From assembly GCA_012972825.1 (NCBI GenBank), contig JABDHL010000065.1:1-58669 (forward strand): DNA of 58,669 nt, read 5' to 3'. This DNA comes from Chlorobiaceae bacterium. GTDB taxonomy: Bacteria; Bacteroidota; Chlorobiia; Chlorobiales; Chlorobiaceae. Positions 47,293 through 55,169 of this stretch are shown piece after piece. The position numbers and the translations under genes were made by a program. The stretch's first letter is position 1. Each line of letters starts with the position of its first letter. Below the pieces are notes generated by a model. The model did not search any database and had not been told where the DNA came from. It saw nothing but the letters and a program-made list of their open reading frames with translations.

Positions 47293-48462
47293 CTAATCCT
47301 CCTTCATTGAAACCGTAATTCTCTTGATCAATGGATCGAGAAGATATGTCAGCAAAGAACGTTCACCGGTTTTAATGACGACCTGCACCGGCATACCTGG
47401 CTGCATCTGACGTTTTCCAAGAGTTTTCATCCCTTCAGGCGTAACCAGAATACGAGCAAGGTAATAAGATGCATTGGGTGCCATAGGGTTAACCCCCGGA
47501 TCAGTCACTATATCTTTAGAGAGCGATTCAACCACTCCCTTTACAACAAGCTGAGGTGAATGGGCAAAAGAAAAAAAACTCACATCAACCGAAAGTCCAT
47601 TATGAATACTGTCAATAAACTGCGGCGATATTTTTGCATCAATGAGAAGGCCCTCATGAAGCGGCACAATATCCATAATCTTCTGGCCAGGCTGAATTAC
47701 AGCCCCTACAGACTGTATCTGCAACCCGACCACCTGCCCTGTAGCCGGGGATCGCACCTCCGTGTCTGCAAGTTCCTCGGCCAGAGCACGCGTTTTTTCT
47801 GCATCAGCCTCCACTTCAAGCTGTACCTGCGCCAGCTGTGAAGCAGTATTCGTCTTGAAATCCGCAATTCTCAGCTCAAGATCACGTTGCTGGCTCATCG
47901 GAGCATAACCTTCCTTCACCAATGCCATTATGTCAGCAAGCTGATTTTTGTAAATCTTCAACGTCATCTGCCTCGACAAAAAAAGCTGCTTTTGATTCTT
48001 CATATTCTGTTCAGACAATGCCCGATCATGATCAAGCAGCAAGTCCTTATGAAAACTGATTGAACCAGCTCCATTCATCTCAGCAAGCAGGCGATCCACC
48101 ATCGCCCTCGTACCAAGGTAGTGCTGATGCACCTCATCATAGCGTGCCTTAGCCGTCTGAGTATCAAGCTTCATCAAAATATCACCCTGCTGCACTAACT
48201 GACCTTCCTTGACATAAACCTTCTCAATTCTTCCACCGCGAAGATTCTCCACAACCTTGCGCTTAGTCGCAATACTCACCACTCCCTGAGAAGGTACCCC
48301 CTCATCAAGAGGAGCTAAAGCCGCCCACAGCAAAAATCCGCCAAATCCCACAAGCAATACCCAAATACCCAGTCGGATCGGGCTGCGGGTATCACGATAC
48401 TCCCCGCCATTTCCCTTGACTGTAACAGCCGTCTTCTTTGCCAAGACATCACGATTACTCAT
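47293..48462 (-). CDS. HlyD-type membrane fusion protein
   Basis: The 389-residue product has a single N-terminal membrane helix (IRLGIWVLLVGFGGFLLWAAL), a biotinyl-lipoyl-like first half (GGRIEKVYVKEGQLVQQGDILMKLD), a coiled-coil hairpin in about 110-225, and the returning lipoyl half RSPATGQVVGLQIQSVGAVIQPG. The C-terminal beta-barrel ends at LSKDIV-PGMPVQVVIKTGERSLLTYL. It links the ABC pump to TolC. Family is HlyD/PrtE/LapC type. Confidence 0.93.
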   Translation of the reverse strand: MSNRDVLAKKTAVTVKGNGGEYRDTRSPIRLGIWVLLVGFGGFLLWAALAPLDEGVPSQGVVSIATKRKVVENLRGGRIEKVYVKEGQLVQQGDILMKLDTQTAKARYDEVHQHYLGTRAMVDRLLAEMNGAGSISFHKDLLLDHDRALSEQNMKNQKQLFLSRQMTLKIYKNQLADIMALVKEGYAPMSQQRDLELRIADFKTNTASQLAQVQLEVEADAEKTRALAEELADTEVRSPATGQVVGLQIQSVGAVIQPGQKIMDIVPLHEGLLIDAKISPQFIDSIHNGLSVDVSFFSFAHSPQLVVKGVVESLSKDIVTDPGVNPMAPNASYYLARILVTPEGMKTLGKRQMQPGMPVQVVIKTGERSLLTYLLDPLIKRITVSMKED

Positions 48463-48497
48463 TGCTATCTTTTAAACTTTTCTCAAAATAATTTCAA

Positions 48498-50207
48498 TCA
48501 GGCTTCAGCAAGTGCAGGCTGCACACTCGCAGGACGCAAAGCCGCCAACACCTCATCACGCGGGCCACAACGTATAATTTTTCCATCCTGCATCACCACC
48601 AAAAGATCCGCCGCACCAAGAATACTTGGCCTATGCGTAATAAGAATGACCGTTTTACCAGCCTTTCGCAAATCAACGACCGCTTCAAGCAAAGAGCGTT
48701 CTCCTGCATCATCAAGATTCGCATTCGGCTCATCCAGCACAATAACTGCCGGATTGCCATACATCGCTCTGGCCAGCCCCAGCCGCTGACGCTGACCTCC
48801 CGAAAGCATTCCGCCAGCCTCGCCTATCTGAGTATCGTAACCGCGCGGAAATCTCAAAATCATATCATGAATACCAGTACGTTTTGCCGCCTCAATAACC
48901 TTCAAGGAATCAATCTCGGCAAAACGAGCAATATTTTCAGCAATTGAACCGTCAAACAACTCAATATCCTGAGGAAGATACCCAATATGAGGGCCCAGTT
49001 CTATCCTGTCCCAGCTCTCTACAGGTTCCCCGTCAATAAGAACACGCCCCTGCCGCTGCGGCCAAACACCGACAATACAGCGAGCAAGTGTTGATTTTCC
49101 GGATCCTGAAGGACCGACAACTACAGCTATCCGTCCAGCAGGAAATACAGCATTAATGTCATGCAAAATAGGAGTTGGACGACTCTCGGCAGTTGCAGAA
49201 AGACCCTCAAGCCTGATCTCCCCCAGAGGATCCTGATGCCTGGCACCCGGTTTACGCTCCGGAAATTCCTCAAGAAGTTTCTCAAGACGAACAAACGCCG
49301 TACGACACTGCACAAAAGGCTTCCAGGTAGCCATCACAAGATCAAGAGGCTGAAGCGCCTTCGACATCAGCACATTTGCAGCAATCATCGAACCAGCTGA
49401 CATCTTACCTTCAATAACCATTAATGCACCAGCACCAAGCGTCAGCGACTGCAAGCTGTATCTTACAAATTTTGCAAACGCCTGCTGGCGATGCTGCCTT
49501 TCAGAAGAAGCATCAGCTTTAGCAAGCGAAGCATCATGCAACCTGAACCACCGTTCACGAAAATTGCCAGCCATACCCATTGCATGAAGCGGCTCAATAT
49601 TACGAAGCTTATCCTGTACAAAACGGTAACTGTCGTTTCCTGCTTCAGCCGCGCTCTCTATTTCCTTTGTACTCAACCGGTGGCTCTGCCAGGTTAAAAC
49701 AAGCTGGATAATGGCAAAACCTATGGAAAGCCACCCAAGAAAAGGACTCAGTATAAATATAACGGCAATATAGACAGGAGTCCACGGTGTATCAAAAAAC
49801 GCGATCATACCATTAGCCGTCAAAAACTGACGGATATTGGTTAAATCAGAAAAAGCCTCAACGACGTTGTTCGATGAACGGTTCAGGTAAGCCTCAAAAC
49901 TTGCATTGAATACAAGCGAGTTAAGCGCTTCATCAAGCCTGACACCAACCCGCACTAAAAGGCGAGACCGGAGCCACTCCGCGAATGCCATTATTCCATA
50001 AAAGAACAACAGAAAAAAAGTCACCATGAGCAGTGTCAATTCGCTGCCGCTCTTCATGACACGACCATAGACCTGGAGCATGTAAATTGTCGGCGTGAGC
50101 ATCAGCACATTGGCGATAAGACTGAAAATGCCTACCCATACAAACTCTTTCCGAAAGATCCAGAGCTGGCGAGACAACGCACTACGATCAAAAAAATAAG
50201 GTTTCAT
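48498..50207 (-). CDS. Type I secretion ABC permease/ATPase, second subunit
   Basis: The 569-residue PrtD-type subunit starts at ATG 50207 (MKPYFFDRSALSRQLWIF) with GGAAG just upstream. Six membrane helices precede an ATPase domain with Walker A VGPSGSGKST, signature LSGGQRQRLGLARAM, Walker B VIVLDEPNANLDD and switch ITHRPS. No C39 peptidase domain is present. It is related to, but clearly different from, the next ABC gene upstream. Both keep all catalytic residues, so they may form a heterodimer. The frame continues upstream to 50372, but that part runs into the other gene. Confidence 0.92.
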   Translation of the reverse strand: MKPYFFDRSALSRQLWIFRKEFVWVGIFSLIANVLMLTPTIYMLQVYGRVMKSGSELTLLMVTFFLLFFYGIMAFAEWLRSRLLVRVGVRLDEALNSLVFNASFEAYLNRSSNNVVEAFSDLTNIRQFLTANGMIAFFDTPWTPVYIAVIFILSPFLGWLSIGFAIIQLVLTWQSHRLSTKEIESAAEAGNDSYRFVQDKLRNIEPLHAMGMAGNFRERWFRLHDASLAKADASSERQHRQQAFAKFVRYSLQSLTLGAGALMVIEGKMSAGSMIAANVLMSKALQPLDLVMATWKPFVQCRTAFVRLEKLLEEFPERKPGARHQDPLGEIRLEGLSATAESRPTPILHDINAVFPAGRIAVVVGPSGSGKSTLARCIVGVWPQRQGRVLIDGEPVESWDRIELGPHIGYLPQDIELFDGSIAENIARFAEIDSLKVIEAAKRTGIHDMILRFPRGYDTQIGEAGGMLSGGQRQRLGLARAMYGNPAVIVLDEPNANLDDAGERSLLEAVVDLRKAGKTVILITHRPSILGAADLLVVMQDGKIIRCGPRDEVLAALRPASVQPALAEA

Positions 50208-50244
50208 TGAAAAATCTTCTTCCTGATAAGAATTAGCAGTGCGG

Positions 50245-51957
50245 CTAATGGTTTGAATTAGAAGAGGTGGCCTGAGGAGGAGGCGATTGCAAAGCAGCCA
50301 ACACCTCCTGACAAGTCCCGAAACGCTGAACCTGCCCATCAACCAGCACAAGCATATGCTCGATAGCCCCAAGAATGTTCAAACGATGCGTCATCACAAT
50401 CACCGTTGTACCCTGAGCCCTCAACATCTTGACTGCATTGAGCAATGCGGCATCACCCGCTTCATCAAGACTTGCATTCGGCTCATCAAGCACTACAAAC
50501 CTGGGCATTCCATACAATGCTCGTGCCAGAGCCACACGCTGCCGTTCCCCGCCCGACAGAAACGAACCATCGTCGCCAATCTGCGTGTCATACCCCTTTG
50601 GAAGCTGCTTAATAAACCCGTCAAGACCAACCATACGGCACGCCTCAATCACTTTTGCTTCATCAGGGTCGCCGAATCGCGCAACATTTTCCGCAATTGT
50701 CCCTTCATACAACTCTATAGTTTGCGGTAAATAGCCTATATATTGACCAAGCTCTTCTTTATCCCACTGGTAAATATCATTCCCATCAAGGCGCACCTTG
50801 CCCTGCATCGATGGCCATATACCCACCAGAAGCCTTGCAAGTGTAGTTTTCCCTGAAGCTGACGGCCCGACAATCGCAAGCGACCCTCCGGAAGCAACCC
50901 TGAAACTAACCCCTCTGATAATCTGTATCGGGCTTCTCGGAGCACCAGCGATAACCCCCTCAACAGAAAGAAATCCAGCAGGTGCCGGCAATGCCATACT
51001 TTTAAGCGGCGGGGGAAATTCCTTAAGAAGTGTATCCAGACGGGTGAATGACTCAAAAGTACCCTCAACCTGACGCCAGCTCCCGATAATCTGAACAAGC
51101 GGTGCCAGAACTCTGCCACCAAGAATGGACGCTACAATCATCCCTGAACCATGCAGTTCACCTTTCAACGTGAGCCAGCATCCCATCCCAAGCAACAGTG
51201 AACTTAAAAGACTCTGTACCAACTTTGAGAGAGCCGAATTTGTCCCCGCATGGTCAGATGCAATCGCCTGCTGAAGAAGAAACTCCTGTTGACGATCCAT
51301 CCATCGTTTGTGAATATTTCCCAGCATCCCCATTGACTCAATCACCTGCGCATTACGGATGACTCCATCAGCATATCCCTGAGCACTTACAGCACTTCGA
51401 TTAGCAGCCATAAGCGGCTGACGGATACGGCGTTCATTAACCACGCCTATAGCGAACTGCGCAAGAGCACCAGCCACGGCAAACCAACCGAGACCTGGCG
51501 CCATCCAAAAAAGCAGCACCAGCACAAGAAGTGCAAGAGGAGCGTCAACAACGGCCAGAAATGCCGGCGAAGGAAGGAACTCCCGAATGGTTTTAAGATC
51601 CCTCAATGCCTGCGCACCCCCGACAGGGAAGTTCATAAGTCGTGCGGAATAAAGAGCACTGAAAACGCGAGCGCGCAACCTCTTATCAAACTCTTGTCCC
51701 GCATCATGCATTACCTGACGACGAACCAATTCCAGTGCTTCGAGCAGAACATAGACACATACCACCAAAATGGTCAGCATCAAGAGAGTTGTATGATTGC
51801 GACTGTTGATTACACGATCGTAAACCTCCATCATATAGGCGCTGGGGGCCAGAATCAGCACATTGACAAACACACTGAAAAAAAAAACATGCTTGAAAGA
51901 AGGAAACAATGCGGCAAGTGCAGCGCGCAACGGGGACAGTTCTTTAGCGATTTTCAC
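50245..51957 (-). CDS. Type I secretion ABC permease/ATPase, first subunit
   Basis: The 570-residue product has the same layout: FSVFVNVLILAPSAYMMEVYDRV in the first helix, Walker A VGPSASGKTT, signature LSGGERQRVALARAL, Walker B FVVLDEPNASLDE and switch MTHRLN. No peptidase or CLD-like N-terminal domain is present, which is the PrtD/RsaD/LapB-like class. It lies 37 bases before the second ABC gene. The TolC/HlyD/ABC set should export an unfolded protein in one step from cytoplasm to outside. Confidence 0.92.
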   Translation of the reverse strand: MKIAKELSPLRAALAALFPSFKHVFFFSVFVNVLILAPSAYMMEVYDRVINSRNHTTLLMLTILVVCVYVLLEALELVRRQVMHDAGQEFDKRLRARVFSALYSARLMNFPVGGAQALRDLKTIREFLPSPAFLAVVDAPLALLVLVLLFWMAPGLGWFAVAGALAQFAIGVVNERRIRQPLMAANRSAVSAQGYADGVIRNAQVIESMGMLGNIHKRWMDRQQEFLLQQAIASDHAGTNSALSKLVQSLLSSLLLGMGCWLTLKGELHGSGMIVASILGGRVLAPLVQIIGSWRQVEGTFESFTRLDTLLKEFPPPLKSMALPAPAGFLSVEGVIAGAPRSPIQIIRGVSFRVASGGSLAIVGPSASGKTTLARLLVGIWPSMQGKVRLDGNDIYQWDKEELGQYIGYLPQTIELYEGTIAENVARFGDPDEAKVIEACRMVGLDGFIKQLPKGYDTQIGDDGSFLSGGERQRVALARALYGMPRFVVLDEPNASLDEAGDAALLNAVKMLRAQGTTVIVMTHRLNILGAIEHMLVLVDGQVQRFGTCQEVLAALQSPPPQATSSNSNH

Positions 51958-52066
51958 AAAAAAGCAAACTGAAATTCATAATAATACAACATTTTACAAC
52001 GAAAACTTATCTTTGCCATCAAGCACCATCAAAGTATTTACAATGCAACTACCATAAACTTTATAC

Positions 52067-52279
52067 TTATACTTGTGCAGGAAGAGCTGCAATCAGTGCC
52101 TGCTGATAAGCATTGCGTGCAGTCTGGGCAATTGCAAGCTGAGTCTGCAACCGATTGATTTCAGCTTCAACCGCCTGAATATTAACAAACTGAGTTTTCG
52201 CCTCATCCGCAAGATCAGCAACAAGATACCTGATTCCGTTTACTGTTAAAACAGGCTCTTCTTTCTTGACTTTAGCCAT
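52067..52279 (-). CDS. Small DUF6447-like protein
   Basis: The 70-residue product has VLTVNGIRYLVADLADEAKT and a helical C-terminus EAEINRLQTQLAIAQTARNAY. It resembles the DUF6447 family of short bacterial proteins, often beside secretion genes. It has no signal peptide or double-Gly leader. The C-terminal half looks like a coiled coil with heptads. It lies 109 bases before the first ABC gene and has its own strong promoter, so it is the likely first gene of the secretion operon. Role (chaperone, regulator or cargo) unknown. Confidence 0.7.
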   Translation of the reverse strand: MAKVKKEEPVLTVNGIRYLVADLADEAKTQFVNIQAVEAEINRLQTQLAIAQTARNAYQQALIAALPAQV

Positions 52280-52329
52280 AAAAATACTGCTCCGTTATTC
52301 TTATATATATCCATTTAAAACACTTTTTA

Positions 52330-52339
52330 CCCTTTCGGG
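52330..52339 (-). other. GNRA-type hairpin in the 5' leader of the DUF6447 gene
   Basis: On the minus strand CCCGAAAGGG forms a three-pair stem capped by a GAAA tetraloop, about 50 bases before the start. It could stabilise or regulate the leader, but the stem is short. Confidence 0.3.
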
Positions 52340-52352
52340 CTCAACGGCAGGT

Positions 52353-52381
52353 ATTATAAGATTATTATTAAAGATCTGCAA
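52353..52381 (-). promoter_or_regulatory. Near-consensus sigma-70-like promoter of the secretion operon
   Basis: On the minus strand TTGCAG and TATAAT are separated by exactly 17 bases. The start of transcription would be about 65 bases before the ATG of the DUF6447-like gene. It lies just after the J-domain gene stop, so that gene may be transcribed separately. Confidence 0.7.
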
Positions 52382-52411
52382 AATACAAAAAGTGATTCCC
52401 CTGTTCAAAAT

Positions 52412-53173
52412 CTAACCAAACATCCTTATCACAAGCTTGTTCTGAGCATCTTTTATCTTTGCATCAATTGAAATTGTCATTTCTGCAAGAATATCTCTCC
52501 CAACCCTTTCAGCCTCCTGCACTTTTACCATCATCACATACATATCAGAAGTTATTATCTTCGATGTGCTTGTCTCTATTTCCATTAACCTTCTTTTTAT
52601 TATTGCTACCGCCCGCTGTGTCCTGATCAGCTCAGCGGCAATATCATCGCCTGCGACTGCCTCCGGACTTTCGTGCCATTTTTGAAGGATGCGCTGCATT
52701 TTCATTGTGTCTTTACATGCATAAGCCTCATTTAATTCAGCCATCAGTTTAGTACGGAGCGGGCGCGACCTCGCTTCTGCTGCCTTATCGGGATGAATAA
52801 TTGAGGCAATCTTTCTGTACACTTTTTTTACTTCTTTTACTTCTGAAAAAGTATGCAATGCAGGCTGTGTCTTAAGATTTGCAACGCTGTATTGGTCGGC
52901 AGAATTATCTAATGGTGGTGATGAAATCCCTGAAATTTTTTGTTTCGGGCCATGGCCATAAGGAACCTTTCTGGCCATTAACTCATTAAGCTCTGCATGG
53001 AGCCTGTTCAGTTCAAGCTGCTTGCGACCAACTGCAGAAGAATAACGCTGCTTAAATTGGTCGAAGGTGACGGCTAGTTCATTAAAAGCACGCTCCTTTT
53101 CTTCAAGAATACTGATGAACTTCTCTAACTCTGACTTTTCTTTCGCAAGATCGGATTCTGTTCGTTCCTTCAT
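52412..53173 (-). CDS. Coiled-coil J-domain-like protein
   Basis: The product is about 253 residues from ATG 53173; a TTG at 53200 is also open. An N-terminal coiled coil (heptads in KEKSELEKFISILEEKER and QLELNRLHAELNELMARK) precedes a DnaJ-type J domain: VKKVYRKIASIIHPDKA with the HPD tripeptide, then KLMAELNEAYACKDTMKM. A final helical region follows. J proteins stimulate DnaK ATPase. No zinc-binding or substrate-binding DnaJ domain is present, so it is a specialised co-chaperone. Its position upstream of the secretion genes is suggestive only. Confidence 0.75.
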   Translation of the reverse strand: MKERTESDLAKEKSELEKFISILEEKERAFNELAVTFDQFKQRYSSAVGRKQLELNRLHAELNELMARKVPYGHGPKQKISGISSPPLDNSADQYSVANLKTQPALHTFSEVKEVKKVYRKIASIIHPDKAAEARSRPLRTKLMAELNEAYACKDTMKMQRILQKWHESPEAVAGDDIAAELIRTQRAVAIIKRRLMEIETSTSKIITSDMYVMMVKVQEAERVGRDILAEMTISIDAKIKDAQNKLVIRMFG

Positions 53174-53200
53174 TGTAATGGTTACGTGCTTTTTTAACAA

Positions 53201-53597
53201 TTCGGCGAAAGTCCTTAAAGATCATGGCTGATGCACTATCTTTTTCGTTAACAACCAATATTTTTTGATTTCTCTATCGATTCTTTAACAAAAGGAAATT
53301 CATTGAATTTGCCCCCTTAGAGATAAAAGCATATTAAGCGTATTCGCAGCAATTCAATGCATAATATATGAGTTTATGTATATCCTGATAATTGAATATG
53401 AAAATATTACTTTAGGCTAATTTTAAGAATCATGCAAATTTATCAATAGCAACATCTATTCACAGCGCTAATACGCTTATTACAACATATCCAACAATAA
53501 ATAGATTGTTTTTTTTTTTTTCTTTCATCTTATTTGCATATGTTTAATTAGAAATTAAGATAAAACTTAGGGTTTAACGTGCCTATCAAATAATAGT
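53201..53597. other. AT-rich intergenic region of 397 bases
   Basis: This region divides the minus-strand J-domain gene from the plus-strand secreted-protein gene, so it must hold divergent promoters. It contains a run of 13 T at 53509-53521. I see no RNA gene or open frame of note. Confidence 0.6.
53534..53561 (+). promoter_or_regulatory. Putative promoter of the repeat-protein gene
   Basis: TTGCAT and TAAGAT are separated by 16 bases and lie about 36 bases before the ATG. The 13-T run ends 12 bases before the -35. The -10 matches the consensus only in part. Confidence 0.35.
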
Positions 53598-54584
53598 ATG
53601 AAAAAAGTATCTCTGTTAATCATGTGTTTGTCTTGCGTGGTTTCAAAAGCATACGGTGATGTTTACAACACAAATGCAACGCAATTTGCAACGACAAATG
53701 CTACACAAAGTGTAAGCGCCACGGGTGTTGCATCAGCTTATTCTTATGGGATAGGTAATGTTAATACAGCTGCCGGTGGTGCTGGAGGTGCTGGAGGCTA
53801 TTCTACTTCTTATGCATCTGGCGGGTCTGGTGGAAGTTCGTACGCTACCGGCGGAAATGCTACTGGCGGAAATGCTACCGGCGGAAACGCTACCGGCGGA
53901 ACATCATCAGCAAGTACAGGTGCATCAACAGCAACCACAGGTGCATCAACAGCAAGTACAGGTGCATCGACATCGGTAAATGGCGGTAACACGCTTGTGC
54001 TGAAATCTGGAGATACAATTGTACCGCAACAGTTATTGGGAACTGTAGCACAGACTGATAATCCCCATTTATACTCTATTCAGGGAGGAATGGCACAATC
54101 ATCCAATCTCAATCTCCTTCTTGCTCAATCCTGGTCACCCGATCACAGAGACACTGCTGATGGAAAAAGCTGCAAAACAACTATCGTTTGCGTAACAGAT
54201 TACAATATCGAAAAATATAAGGGGGCGGGTGCAAACAATTTTATTTTCCTTGATGAAAAATCGCCTGTACCTCCGGGTTTGGGATCTATTACGATTTCTC
54301 CTCATTTAAATAAAGGTGATGAAGTTGACGGCTCAACACTTAAATCAGATATTAAGACCTATGTATGTAATAAATATCATGGTTTGAATATTTACATTAA
54401 ATCAAGTTGGGCAGCATCATCGTTTGGCGTACACTCGAAAGGTTTAGCTGCTCAAGCAATGTCATCTGCAAGCTTCTTTCCCGGCAATGTAGTTTCAGGC
54501 CTTGCAGGAGCTTTAGGAGGTAATAAAGGGGCAACAGAGGCAGTACCGATTGTAAGCCTGACTGTTATCCTTTCTGATAAATAA
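53598..54584 (+). CDS. Secreted low-complexity Gly/Ala/Ser/Thr-rich repeat protein
   Basis: The 328-residue product has a Sec signal (MKKVSLLIMCLSCVVSKAYG). Residues about 55-135 are low complexity: GGAGGAGG, then four GGNAT-like copies and STGASTA-type copies. The C-terminal 190 residues are more normal (CKTTIVCVTDYNIEKYKGAG, KTYVCNKYHGLNIYIKSSW) and look folded. No RTX GGxGxD repeat is present. It is probably an exported surface or matrix protein; no family is recognised. The DNA repeats keep the frame. Confidence 0.7.
   Translation: MKKVSLLIMCLSCVVSKAYGDVYNTNATQFATTNATQSVSATGVASAYSYGIGNVNTAAGGAGGAGGYSTSYASGGSGGSSYATGGNATGGNATGGNATGGTSSASTGASTATTGASTASTGASTSVNGGNTLVLKSGDTIVPQQLLGTVAQTDNPHLYSIQGGMAQSSNLNLLLAQSWSPDHRDTADGKSCKTTIVCVTDYNIEKYKGAGANNFIFLDEKSPVPPGLGSITISPHLNKGDEVDGSTLKSDIKTYVCNKYHGLNIYIKSSWAASSFGVHSKGLAAQAMSSASFFPGNVVSGLAGALGGNKGATEAVPIVSLTVILSDK
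53844..53902 (+). repeat. 15-base tandem repeat inside the secreted-protein gene
   Basis: Nearly four copies of GCTACCGGCGGAAAT, each encoding ATGGN (read GGNAT across copies). Copies differ mainly at the third codon base. Units are multiples of three, so copy change would not shift the frame. Confidence 0.9.
53916..53972 (+). repeat. 21-base tandem repeat inside the secreted-protein gene
   Basis: About 2.7 copies of a 21-base unit beginning ACAGGTGCATCAACAGCA, encoding TGASTA plus one variable residue. It follows the 15-base array by 13 bases. Confidence 0.85.
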
Positions 54585-54664
54585 ATTTAACTCACAAGGC
54601 CTCGGTGGTTAAATTTGTGACAAAGAGGCAATTATATAACTAACAAACTAAACACCATAATACT

Positions 54665-55015
54665 ATGAAAAAAACTATACTTTCATTAGCATTAGTAGTT
54701 GGTATGGCTTCTCCAGCGATGGCCAGCATTACAATTAACAACTGGGGAGGTGGAGGTCATTCTTCAACTACTACGACTACTTTAACTGGCGGTGCTGCTG
54801 CAGCTGGCGGAGCTGGTTTTGGAACCGTAACTGCTTCCACATCAAATTCATCTTCCAATCTCAACACTATCGGCAATTCTAACGTCAGCAGCTATAACAC
54901 AACATCATCAAACGGTCCGACTATATCAGCAGCCGGTGGTTTGATTGGTACAACTACTACAACCACAACTTCTGGTGGTGGCGGTGGACACAGCACAACA
55001 GTTGTTATACCTTAA
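54665..55015 (+). CDS. Small secreted Thr/Gly/Ser-rich protein
   Basis: The 116-residue product has a clear Sec signal (MKKTILSLALVVGMASPAMA). The mature part is low complexity: NNWGGGGHSSTTTTTL, SNSSSNLNTIGNSNVSSYNT, and a terminal TTTTTTTSGGGGGHSTTVVIP. The opening WGGGGHS and closing SGGGGGHST are like a mirrored pair. The middle N/S spacing weakly recalls curlin-type repeats, but no family is certain. It follows the larger repeat protein by 80 bases on the same strand and ends at a strong terminator, so they may be one unit. Confidence 0.7.
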   Translation: MKKTILSLALVVGMASPAMASITINNWGGGGHSSTTTTTLTGGAAAAGGAGFGTVTASTSNSSSNLNTIGNSNVSSYNTTSSNGPTISAAGGLIGTTTTTTTSGGGGGHSTTVVIP

Positions 55016-55045
55016 GCTGTTTTTCTTTCATCCAAGACAGCCTTT

Positions 55046-55079
55046 AACCAATGGAGTGATACTCCATTGGTTTTTTTTT
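55046..55079 (+). terminator. Rho-independent terminator
   Basis: A 12-pair perfect stem AACCAATGGAGT/ACTCCATTGGTT with a three-base loop is followed by a long T run. It ends the transcript of the two low-complexity secreted proteins. Confidence 0.95.
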
Positions 55080-55169
55080 AAGCAATAATATAGTTTCCGA
55101 GTAGTTCATCCTTTTTGTAAATTTATTATCGATCAAACCATACGAATCCGTCTATTATCTCATCGCTTC

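Noticed and set aside
53844-53972. CRISPR-like array
   Set aside because: The units are adjacent, in frame and without spacers; they encode a protein repeat.
53810-53992. Antisense frame with repeated PPVAF segments
   Set aside because: It is the mirror of the 15-base repeat array in the sense gene.
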